The notes under the pieces: model-generated
Seen by the model: the letters and a program-made list of their open reading frames with translations, nothing else
The model's database searches: none
What the model was told of the DNA's origin: nothing
Position numbers and translations under genes: made by a program
Shown here: positions 52,411-60,110 of the stretch, piece after piece
Numbering within the stretch: position 1 is the stretch's first letter
Layout of the letters: every line of letters begins with the position of its first letter
From: Subsaximicrobium wynnwilliamsii
GTDB taxonomy: Bacteria; Bacteroidota; Bacteroidia; Flavobacteriales; Flavobacteriaceae
Reading direction: 5' to 3'
DNA: 64,000 nt
NCBI RefSeq assembly: GCF_007997225.1
Contig: NZ_VORM01000005.1
Location: 1 to 64,000 of the forward strand

Positions 52411-53817
52411 ATGAAAAATTCAGCAAAAACAATCGATCCACAGCATCTAAAAACCTTTGCCGCCCAGTTGAAAGGCAAATTGATTTTTCCATCCGATGTC
52501 GATTATGACGACGCACGAAAAGTCTACAACGCCATGATCGATAAACGGCCGGGGCTAATCGCCATGTGTGAACATGTTGATGATGTGATCGCGGCTGTGA
52601 ATTTTGGAAGAGACCACAATTTATTGATTGCAATTAGAGGCGGTGGTCATAATGGTGCAGGGCTAGGCGTTTGTAATGACGGCTTGGTCATCGATTTATC
52701 AGGAATCAAATCTGTGGACGTTGACGTCTCAAATAATACCGTTAAAGTTGGAGGTGGCACTATTTGGAATGAAGTTGATCAAGCAACACATCCCTTTGGT
52801 TTGGCTGTGCCCTCTGGAATGATTTCATCAACAGGCGTTGGCGGCTTGACACTTGGCGGTGGCGTTGGTTATTTAACACGAAAATATGGACTCACGATTG
52901 ATAATCTCTTGGAAGCAGATATGGTCTTGGCCGATGGCTCTTTTGTGACTGTAAATGCCAAAGAACATAAGGATTTGTTTTGGGCCATTCGCGGTGGTGG
53001 CGGTAACTTTGGGGTAGTGACTTCCTTTACATTTCAAGCGCATCCAGTAAAAATGCTTATAGGAGGTCCCACCTTATGGCCTATTGAACAGGTAGAAGAC
53101 ATAATGGCATGGTATGACGCCTTCATACAAGAAGGTCCAGAAGATTTAACCGGTTTTCTAACCACCATGATCATCCCAGAATCTCCATTCCCAGAAGCTT
53201 TGCACAATAAAAAATTCTGTGGTATCATTTGGTGTTATTTGGGAGAACCTGATAAATTTGAAGCAATCTTTAAAGACGTGTTAGCGCTCAAGCCCGTATT
53301 CGCACATGTTGGCGAAATGTCTTATCCCGCTTTACAAACCATGTTTGATGGCTTCTTTCCAGAAGGGCTGCATTGGTATTGGAGGGCCGATTTTTTCAAC
53401 GAACTAGGTCCAGAAGTAAGCGCGGTACATTTAAAATTTGGATCGGCAATACCAACTCCGCTTTCTCAAATGCATTTGTATCCCATTTCTGGAGCAGCGA
53501 GTAGGGTTGGGGCAGAAGAAACCCCGTGGGCGTATCGGGATGCCAAATATGCAGGCGTGTATTTGGGGGTGGATCCTGACCCTGAGAATGCGGCCAAAAT
53601 CACAGACTGGTGTAAATCTTACTATGAAGCATTGCACCCCTACTCTGCAGGTGGTGCTTATTCCAATTTTATGATGGAAGAGGGTCAAGAACGTGTCAAA
53701 GCCAGTTACAAGCACAATTACGAGCGATTGGTCAAGATTAAAACCACTTACGATCCTCGGAATTTGTTTAGGGTAAATCAAAATATCAAGCCTTTGGAAA
53801 AGGTTTCTGACCGATAA
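52411..53817 (+). CDS. BBE-domain FAD-binding oxidoreductase
   Basis: 468 residues, with no signal peptide. The PCMH FAD domain has IAIRGGGHNGAG with H80, the residue that links covalently to FAD (8-alpha-histidyl) in berberine-bridge-type oxidases. GGLTLGGGVGYLTRKYGL follows. The second cysteine link of bicovalent members is not seen, so mono-covalent flavin is expected. The C-terminus has the BBE signature YDPRNLFRVNQNI. It probably oxidises a sugar or alkaloid-like alcohol. The ATG at 52411 follows the heptamer array. Confidence 0.85.
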   Translation: MKNSAKTIDPQHLKTFAAQLKGKLIFPSDVDYDDARKVYNAMIDKRPGLIAMCEHVDDVIAAVNFGRDHNLLIAIRGGGHNGAGLGVCNDGLVIDLSGIKSVDVDVSNNTVKVGGGTIWNEVDQATHPFGLAVPSGMISSTGVGGLTLGGGVGYLTRKYGLTIDNLLEADMVLADGSFVTVNAKEHKDLFWAIRGGGGNFGVVTSFTFQAHPVKMLIGGPTLWPIEQVEDIMAWYDAFIQEGPEDLTGFLTTMIIPESPFPEALHNKKFCGIIWCYLGEPDKFEAIFKDVLALKPVFAHVGEMSYPALQTMFDGFFPEGLHWYWRADFFNELGPEVSAVHLKFGSAIPTPLSQMHLYPISGAASRVGAEETPWAYRDAKYAGVYLGVDPDPENAAKITDWCKSYYEALHPYSAGGAYSNFMMEEGQERVKASYKHNYERLVKIKTTYDPRNLFRVNQNIKPLEKVSDR

Positions 53818-53985
53818 AATGCGTGTATTTGTTAGATGTAATTCTTCTGAAGCAGTAATGCTTCAGCGCATTGCCAAATGATAAACCTCATAATGTTTTC
53901 ATTAAAGGCATGACTTTAAAGTTTCCGTTTAAATTGGTATATTATTTGCTCTTTTACGCTGAACATTATAAGTCCTTATCATTTT

Positions 53986-54993
53986 ATGAAAATACAACCC
54001 ACACTTTATTCCATATTAGACCTTGCCTTGGTTTCTGAAGGCCATACACTCAAACAAACCTATACCAACGTACTGGAATTGGCGCAACATGCCGAAGCTT
54101 CTGGTTACACCCGGTATTGGTTGGCAGAGCATCACAATGCGCCCAATATAGGCAGTAGTGCCACCTCCATTTTAATTGGCTATGTCGCTGAAGGCACCAA
54201 AACGCTTCGCATCGGTTCTGGAGGCATCATGCTTCCCAACCATTCGCCGCTGATTGTTGCTGAACAATTTGGCACCTTGGCTTCTCTATATCCCAACCGA
54301 ATTGATCTAGGCTTGGGCAGAGCACCAGGAACCGACCGAGAAACAGCACAAGCCATCCGCTCCGATTTTATGCAGGCCGCACATTCCTTTCCCAAGGAAT
54401 TGGATAAGATCGAAACCTATTTTTCCGCAGAAAATGCAAGTTCTAAAGTCCGCGCCACGGTGGCAGAAGGCGTTGATGTGCCCATCTATATTTTGGGTTC
54501 CAGTACAGATAGTGCCCATTTGGCTGCAAAAAAAGGTTTGCCCTATGCCTTTGCCAGCCACTTTGCGACCACCCATTTGATGGAGGCTATAGGCATTTAT
54601 CGCGACGAATTTCAAGCCTCAAACGAATTACAAACCCCTTATGTCATGGCTGGTGTGAATATCATTGTTGCCGACACCGATGAAGAAGCTGAGCGTTTGT
54701 CCACCTCTTTAATCCGAATGATTGTGGGCATATTCACTGGCAAACGGGATTACGTGCAAGCGCCAACAGCGATGACCGATGAGTTGAAAGAAATTATGCA
54801 GCACCCGCAAGTACACCAAATGCTGAAGTATTCTTTTATAGGCAGTAAAGCCACAGTAAAGGCTCAGGTCAAAGCATTCATGGCAAAAACCCAAGCCGAC
54901 GAACTTATCGCAGTCACTAATATTTATGATGGGCAGGAGCGGATACGATCTTACGAATTGTTTGCGGAGATCATGAAGGAGTTGAATGCTTAG
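53986..54993 (+). CDS. LLM-class flavin-dependent oxidoreductase
   Basis: 335 residues, luciferase-like TIM barrel. Seen: YTRYWLAEHHNAPNIGSSAT near residue 42, TLRIGSGGIMLPNHSPLIVAEQFGTL near 73, LYPNRIDLGLGRAPGTD near 104, and YILGSSTDSAHLAAKKGLPYAFASHF near 168. This matches the MsnO8/YhbW-type LLM branch. It probably uses FMNH2 supplied by a reductase. Substrate unknown. It stands alone, with palindromic repeats downstream. Confidence 0.85.
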   Translation: MKIQPTLYSILDLALVSEGHTLKQTYTNVLELAQHAEASGYTRYWLAEHHNAPNIGSSATSILIGYVAEGTKTLRIGSGGIMLPNHSPLIVAEQFGTLASLYPNRIDLGLGRAPGTDRETAQAIRSDFMQAAHSFPKELDKIETYFSAENASSKVRATVAEGVDVPIYILGSSTDSAHLAAKKGLPYAFASHFATTHLMEAIGIYRDEFQASNELQTPYVMAGVNIIVADTDEEAERLSTSLIRMIVGIFTGKRDYVQAPTAMTDELKEIMQHPQVHQMLKYSFIGSKATVKAQVKAFMAKTQADELIAVTNIYDGQERIRSYELFAEIMKELNA

Positions 54994-55077
54994 GAATAGA
55001 GACTTAAGACCCGGCCTGCGGCAGTAAGGCGCTGCGCTACTTGACCTAAAAAAGAAGACCTGATTTCAAATAGCGAC

Positions 55078-55110
55078 AGACCTCACAGGTATTCAAAACC
55101 TGTGAGGTCT
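55078..55110. repeat. AGACCT-family palindrome, copy 1
   Basis: A 13-bp stem agacctcacaggt / acctgtgaggtct with a 7-base loop. Related palindromes are at 58085 and 58430. No T run follows. Confidence 0.8.
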
Positions 55111-55223
55111 CGATCTGTTTAGCCTTTTGAGTTTGACATCATTTAATACGAAACATGCGCGCGTATTAAGGCCTTGTTTATAATTACAGCCCAAATTTGA
55201 GTGGTTCTCCGTAAAAGTGTGGT

Positions 55224-55231
55224 TATATTTG
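55224..55231 (+). promoter_or_regulatory. -7 element TATATTTG of the DEAD-box gene
   Basis: Exact TAnnTTTG match, 13 bases before the ATG at 55245. Confidence 0.45.
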
Positions 55232-55244
55232 CCGAAAATATATT

Positions 55245-56582
55245 ATGTCAAATCAGTTTTCAGATTTAGGGATTCAGGAACAGTTTCAGCAAAGTTTAGT
55301 GGATTTAAACATTTCCGTACCCACCGCGATTCAGAAAAAGACGATTCCTATGGTGCTCAACCAAAAGGAAGATGTTGTTGTTTTAGCAAAAACAGGCACT
55401 GGAAAAACGGCTGCTTTCGGCTTGCCTTTATTGCAGTTGATAGATCTCGAAAAAGATAATATTCAAGCCTTAATTTTAGCACCAACACGAGAACTGGGCC
55501 AACAGATTTACGTTAATTTGTTAGCCTTTGCTTCCGCCAATCCAAAAATAACCATCGTATCCTTATGCGGTGGGACGCCTGTAAAACCTCAAATAGAACG
55601 TTTAAAAAGTACCACCCATATTGTGGTGGCAACACCAGGACGATTGGTTGATTTGATTGAAAGAGACGCCATTCAGCTCAATAAGCTCAACTATTTTGTT
55701 TTGGATGAAGCTGATGAAATGCTAAGCGCGTTAAAAGACGAGGTGGATGCCATTCTCAAGGTCATCCCTAAATCCAGAAGAACCTTATTGTTTACAGCCA
55801 CCATGTCTGGAACCATAAAACAATTGGTTCAAAATTACATGTCAAAGCATGTCGTGCACCTAGAAGCCGATATGGAAACCCTTGGTCATCTTGGGATCGA
55901 CCATCAGTATGTGGTTGTAGAACCTATAGAAAAACTAGAGGTCTTACTTCATTTTTTAAGTTCCAAAGCAGGCGAGCGCGGGATTATATTCTGCAAAACC
56001 AAGGCAGCCGTTAATAAATTAGCAAAGAATCTAGCCATCAACAAATTTTCTTCAGGAGCGATTCACGGGAGTTTGACCCAAGGGATTCGCGACCGTATCA
56101 TGGGTCAGTTCCGGGAAGGCCATATTGATATTTTAGTGGCTACAGATTTGGCCGCGCGTGGTATTGATGTCAAGGAAGTCTCCTATGTTGTCAATTACCA
56201 CTTACCCGATACTTATGACGCTTACGTGCATAGAAGCGGAAGAACCGCAAGGGCAGGAGCAAAGGGGCTTTCCCTAACCGTTTTACAACAGGAAGAAGTT
56301 GCCGATATTGCCGATTTTGAAAAGGAATTAGGCATTGTTTTCAAGACCTTTAAAAAGGCAGATGCGCAAAGCATTGAAGAAAACAATGGCTTATTATGGG
56401 CCAGAAAAATCTTTAAGACGAAACCAAACCGAGACGTTTCAGAAGATTTTAAAGCGAAGATCAAAACCATATTTCATCATTTAACCAAAGAGGAACTGGT
56501 GGATAAACTATTGACTAATTATCTCGCTCAAAACAGTATTGATAATTCAAAATTGGAAACTCCTAAAAAGAGAAAGCCTTAA
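55245..56582 (+). CDS. DEAD-box RNA helicase with basic tail
   Basis: 445 residues. The motifs are all present: SVPTAIQKKTIP (Q motif), AKTGTGKT (48-55), PTREL, TPGR, DEAD (154-157), TATMS, DLAARGIDV and HRSGRTAR. It has a C-terminal extension of about 70 residues, helical, with a basic KLETPKKRKP end, likely RNA binding. It fits the CsdA/RhlE group and may be cold- or ribosome-related. A hairpin at 56626 separates it from the DbpA-like gene, which starts 151 bases downstream. Confidence 0.9.
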   Translation: MSNQFSDLGIQEQFQQSLVDLNISVPTAIQKKTIPMVLNQKEDVVVLAKTGTGKTAAFGLPLLQLIDLEKDNIQALILAPTRELGQQIYVNLLAFASANPKITIVSLCGGTPVKPQIERLKSTTHIVVATPGRLVDLIERDAIQLNKLNYFVLDEADEMLSALKDEVDAILKVIPKSRRTLLFTATMSGTIKQLVQNYMSKHVVHLEADMETLGHLGIDHQYVVVEPIEKLEVLLHFLSSKAGERGIIFCKTKAAVNKLAKNLAINKFSSGAIHGSLTQGIRDRIMGQFREGHIDILVATDLAARGIDVKEVSYVVNYHLPDTYDAYVHRSGRTARAGAKGLSLTVLQQEEVADIADFEKELGIVFKTFKKADAQSIEENNGLLWARKIFKTKPNRDVSEDFKAKIKTIFHHLTKEELVDKLLTNYLAQNSIDNSKLETPKKRKP

Positions 56583-56625
56583 GGCTGCTTACTTCGAATT
56601 GAGCTAAGTAAGGATTCAAGAACCA

Positions 56626-56657
56626 AGAATCCTCCCGAAATCTCTCGGGAGGATTCT
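56626..56657. terminator. Hairpin between two helicase genes
   Basis: A 13-bp stem agaatcctcccga / tcgggaggattct with a 6-base loop. It has no T run, so it could act as a terminator, an RNA processing site or a dispersed palindrome. Confidence 0.55.
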
Positions 56658-56733
56658 GATTAAACGATAAAGGGTATAGCTACTATCTGGCTCCTGAACT
56701 CTATGATATTTTACTTTAGAACACAACATCATT

Positions 56734-58047
56734 ATGATATATAGCATAAAAAACCAACAGGATATTTTAGACAAATTAAACATTGAGGCTTTGAATCCCA
56801 TGCAGGAAGAGGCGGTTTCAATGATTGCCGAGACGACCAATACCATTCTGTTATCTCCAACCGGAACGGGAAAAACATTGGCCTTTTTATTGCCATTGCT
56901 GAAAGTTTTAGACCCAGATTCTCAAGAGGTACAGGCTTTGATCATTGTACCATCAAGGGAACTCGCCATCCAAATAGAGCAAGTGGTTCGCTCTATGGGG
57001 TCTGGTTATAAGGTAAATGCGGTTTATGGTGGCAGACCCATGTCTAAAGACAAAATTGAAATCAAACACAGTCCGGCTATTTTAATAGGAACTCCGGGCA
57101 GAGTCTTAGATCATTTTGACAGTGATCGTTTTTCCAAATCCAGTATCAAAACACTCATTTTAGATGAGTTTGATAAATCTCTGGAAGATGGTTTTGAGGA
57201 AGAGATGAAAGCGATTATCGGTCAATTGCCCAGTATTAACAAACGCATTTTAACTTCGGCCACCCAAGGCATTACCGTTCCGGGTTTTGTGCGCTTGGAT
57301 AAGCCCTACACCATTGATTATCTCAAAGAAAAAACGGAATCGCGATTAGCTATTAAAACAGTGGTTTCAGCAGATAAAAACAAACTGAAAACGGTGTTGG
57401 ATTTGCTGCAGCATTTGGGCAGTGAACAGGGAATTATTTTCTGCAATTTAAGAGACAGTATTGAGCAAGTGAGTGGGTATTTAGAACGCAATAAAGTCAC
57501 ACATGCTTGTTTTTCTGGAGGTATGGAGCAGCAAGATAGAGAACGCGCTTTGATAAAGTTCAGAAACGGAAGCAGTCAAGTATTGGTCGCTACAGATTTG
57601 GCCGCAAGAGGCATCGATATCCCTGAAATGAACTATATCATTCATTACGAATTACCGCGTCATGAAGAAGAATTCATCCATAGAAATGGGAGAACCGCTC
57701 GAGTCAACGCCACAGGAACCGCTTATGTGTTAAAATGGGCCAAGGAAGCATTGCCCGAATTCATCAAGCAAAGTAAAGCCGTGAATATTTCTAAGAAAGC
57801 GCCGCATAAGCCACAATTCTGGGAAACACTTTTTATATCAGGTGGGAGGAAAGACAAAATTTCCAAAGGCGATATTGCAGGCTTGTTCATTAAACAAGGT
57901 GGGCTTGAAAAGGACCAATTGGGAAGCATTGAGCTCAAACAAGATTGTGCTTTTGTTGCCGTTCCGCTGAAGCTTGCTGAAACATTAGTTGAAAAATTAA
58001 ACAATTCACGTTTGAAGAAAAAGAAGGTTCGAATTTATGTGCTTTAA
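56734..58047 (+). CDS. DbpA-like RNA helicase with DEFD motif II
   Basis: 437 residues. Motif I is SPTGTGKT (41-48), Ia PSRELA, Ib GTPGR, and the last motifs are DLAARGIDI and HRNGRTAR. Motif II reads DEFD (144-147) instead of DEAD, with the Ala replaced by Phe. The C-terminal 73 residues (365-437), with KISKGDIAGLFIKQGGLEKDQLGSIEL and ending VRIYVL, resemble the DbpA RRM that binds hairpin 92 of 23S rRNA. It likely acts in large-subunit assembly. A terminator follows at 58085. Confidence 0.85.
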   Translation: MIYSIKNQQDILDKLNIEALNPMQEEAVSMIAETTNTILLSPTGTGKTLAFLLPLLKVLDPDSQEVQALIIVPSRELAIQIEQVVRSMGSGYKVNAVYGGRPMSKDKIEIKHSPAILIGTPGRVLDHFDSDRFSKSSIKTLILDEFDKSLEDGFEEEMKAIIGQLPSINKRILTSATQGITVPGFVRLDKPYTIDYLKEKTESRLAIKTVVSADKNKLKTVLDLLQHLGSEQGIIFCNLRDSIEQVSGYLERNKVTHACFSGGMEQQDRERALIKFRNGSSQVLVATDLAARGIDIPEMNYIIHYELPRHEEEFIHRNGRTARVNATGTAYVLKWAKEALPEFIKQSKAVNISKKAPHKPQFWETLFISGGRKDKISKGDIAGLFIKQGGLEKDQLGSIELKQDCAFVAVPLKLAETLVEKLNNSRLKKKKVRIYVL

Positions 58048-58084
58048 GCTTAATTAGATTCCAACAGACAGTGACTTTGACTAG

Positions 58085-58119
58085 ACCTCACAGGTTTTAA
58101 AAACCTGTGAGGTTTTTTT
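58085..58119 (+). terminator. Rho-independent terminator (AGACCT-family palindrome, copy 2)
   Basis: The 13-bp stem acctcacaggttt / aaacctgtgaggt, 3-base loop, then T7. It lies 37 bases after the DbpA-like gene. Confidence 0.8.
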
Positions 58120-58322
58120 AGTTTATCCATGTTCACAGTTCAAACCAAATTGTAACACCACAGACTTCCAATTTATAGTTCATCCATTGGTGCAATCTGT
58201 TTTTTAATCAATTATGATAGCCACTTAATTTTTGTGCAGCATTCAAAAAGGACTAATCTTTTTTATTCGTGAAACCCGTATTTCAAAAGCCGCAGGCGTA
58301 TTGAAAGCCGATGGTTGAACGA

Positions 58323-58343
58323 ACCCCGGCTTTTTGGCGGGGT
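58323..58343. repeat. Small GC palindrome
   Basis: accccg / cggggt stem with a 9-base loop, followed by tcttaggt, the same tag that follows the CCTGCC palindrome at 5691-5711. Together with the adjacent palindromes it fills part of the 58048-58646 gap, which otherwise has no gene. Confidence 0.5.
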
Positions 58344-58429
58344 CTTAGGTTTAATTATAGGACATGTCAATAATTAGTATTCCAAATTTAAAGATTCACT
58401 TTTTAGAAAATTAGGGTTTTGAGTGTTTC

Positions 58430-58462
58430 AGACCTTTCAGGTTCTCAAAACCTGAAAGGTCT
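58430..58462. repeat. AGACCT-family palindrome, copy 3
   Basis: A 14-bp stem agacctttcaggtt / aacctgaaaggtct with a 5-base loop. The bases differ from copies 1 and 2 at the centre, but the complementarity is kept. Confidence 0.8.
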
Positions 58463-58549
58463 CGAATTCATTTAAATAGTACAATTTTTACAGCTGCTCA
58501 TAGTTTTTGCCTTAAACTTGAGATTTTTCAGAAAAACAAATCTAAAACC

Positions 58550-58620
58550 AAACACCCCTTTAGTCTTATGTCCAATAGTCCTATGTCATAAGTCCTATGC
58601 CTTTAGTCTTAAGTCATTTT
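58550..58620. repeat. Heptamer array (tagtctt / tatgtca / taagtcc)
   Basis: About nine 7-base units of tagtctt, atgtcca, tatgtca, taagtcc, ttagtct and taagtca, just beyond the stop codon of the minus-strand arylesterase gene. Confidence 0.75.
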
Positions 58621-58646
58621 GAATACCAATGCTTTCTTCCTAAAAC

Positions 58647-59393
58647 CTATTTCTTTAGTACAGGCTCCAAAACCTCCCAAACCGTATTGGCCAAAATTTT
58701 ATGACCTTCAGCCGTTGGGTGAATGCCATCACTTTGATTGAGTGCCGCAATCCCACCAACATCTTTTAAAATAAAAGGAATAAATTCCAAATCATTTTTT
58801 TTTGCCAAATCGGCATAGAGCTGCTTAAATTCGGTCGTGTAATCCTGTCCCATATTTGGAGGCAATTCCATTCCCGCCAGGATAATGGTGGTTTCCGGAC
58901 TTTTCTCTTGCACAATATCAATGATCGCTTGGAGATTGGCACGCGTTTCAGATAGTGGCACGCCACGTAAGCCATCATTGGCACCCAGCTCCAATAGAAA
59001 AATATCAATATCCTGATTCAACACCCAAGCAATCCGACTTTTGCCACCCGCTGTGGTTTCGCCGCTCAAGCCCGAATTAATTACGGTATAATTTAAATTG
59101 AGCGCATCAATTTTTTGCTGCAACACCCCAGGAAACGCGTCGGCCGTATCGGCCAAGCCATAACCAGCGGTAATACTATCCCCAAAAGCTAAAATGGTTT
59201 TGCTGCTGTTATTAGTGGTCTCCGTTTGTTCGGTTTTTGCTTTTGCTGATTCCTCTTGATTGGTCTTCTCCTTTTTATCGGTACCACAAGCCAAGACCAA
59301 AACCAAGGGGATAAAATAACAAAACTTTAGGATTTTACGGAGCAGCGAGGCTGGTGGGTTTAAATACAATTGGTTATTTTGAGCCTTAGACAT
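58647..59393 (-). CDS. tesA: SGNH-hydrolase arylesterase, TesA-like lipoprotein
   Basis: 248 residues. An n-region of about 20 residues precedes a hydrophobic stretch and lipobox LVLACG (C36). Catalytic blocks: ILAFGDSITAGYG with Ser 73, a GLSGETT block II, LELGANDG block III, and SDGIHPTAEGH with the Asp and His. This is the TesA/arylesterase type, acting in the periplasm. It is divergent from the ABC genes, 27 bases apart between starts, the same arrangement as tesA / ybbA-ybbP in proteobacteria. Confidence 0.85.
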   Translation of the reverse strand: MSKAQNNQLYLNPPASLLRKILKFCYFIPLVLVLACGTDKKEKTNQEESAKAKTEQTETTNNSSKTILAFGDSITAGYGLADTADAFPGVLQQKIDALNLNYTVINSGLSGETTAGGKSRIAWVLNQDIDIFLLELGANDGLRGVPLSETRANLQAIIDIVQEKSPETTIILAGMELPPNMGQDYTTEFKQLYADLAKKNDLEFIPFILKDVGGIAALNQSDGIHPTAEGHKILANTVWEVLEPVLKK

Positions 59394-59420
59394 AAGTGGT
59401 CATTTTAATTAAGAATTTAT

Positions 59421-60110
59421 ATGCCAAAGATATTAAAGATTACTGGGCTAGAAAAAACATATACCAGTGGTAACAGAGAATTAACGGTCTTGCAAAACAT
59501 TAGCTTTGAGGTGGAAAAAGGGCAGACCTTTTCCATTGTAGGACCTTCCGGAAGTGGAAAAACAACCTTGTTAGGCTTGTGTGCCGGATTAGACAACCCA
59601 AATGCCGGTACCGTGGAATTATGTGGCCAAGATTTAAGCCGCTTAAACGAAGACCAGCGTGCCCAATTACGGAATAAGGAAGTGGGCTTCATCTTTCAGA
59701 ACTTTCAACTACTGCCAACCCTTACCGCGCTTGAAAACGTGAGCGTCCCCTTAGAATTACAAGGCGATAAGGACGCAACCAAAAAAAGCATGGCCTTATT
59801 GGAAAAAGTGGGTTTGGCCGATCGTTATGATCATTATCCGTCTCAACTGTCTGGCGGGGAGCAGCAACGGGTCGCCTTAGCCAGAGCCTTTGCAAATGCC
59901 CCTTCCATTTTATTTGCCGATGAGCCTACGGGGAATTTAGATGAAGAAACCGGCGAAAAAGTAATCCAGCTCTTATTCGATTTGAACACAGAAGCCGGAA
60001 CGACCTTGGTCATCATTTCCCATGATTTGGATTTGGCCAACCGCACTCAGCAAATCTTGCGACTCAAAGGCGGACAAATTTTAACCAATCAACGTACGGC
60101 AGTACTGTGA
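59421..60110 (+). CDS. ybbA: ABC transporter ATP-binding protein, YbbA-like
   Basis: 229 residues. Walker A GPSGSGKT (41-48), Q loop FIFQNFQLLPTLTALENV, signature LSGGEQQRVALARAF near 143, Walker B ILFADEPTGNLDEETG, and H loop ISHDLDL. This is the MacB/LolD class that pairs with FtsX-type permeases. The last bases overlap the start of the permease gene (TGA/GTG), indicating coupled translation. Confidence 0.9.
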   Translation: MPKILKITGLEKTYTSGNRELTVLQNISFEVEKGQTFSIVGPSGSGKTTLLGLCAGLDNPNAGTVELCGQDLSRLNEDQRAQLRNKEVGFIFQNFQLLPTLTALENVSVPLELQGDKDATKKSMALLEKVGLADRYDHYPSQLSGGEQQRVALARAFANAPSILFADEPTGNLDEETGEKVIQLLFDLNTEAGTTLVIISHDLDLANRTQQILRLKGGQILTNQRTAVL

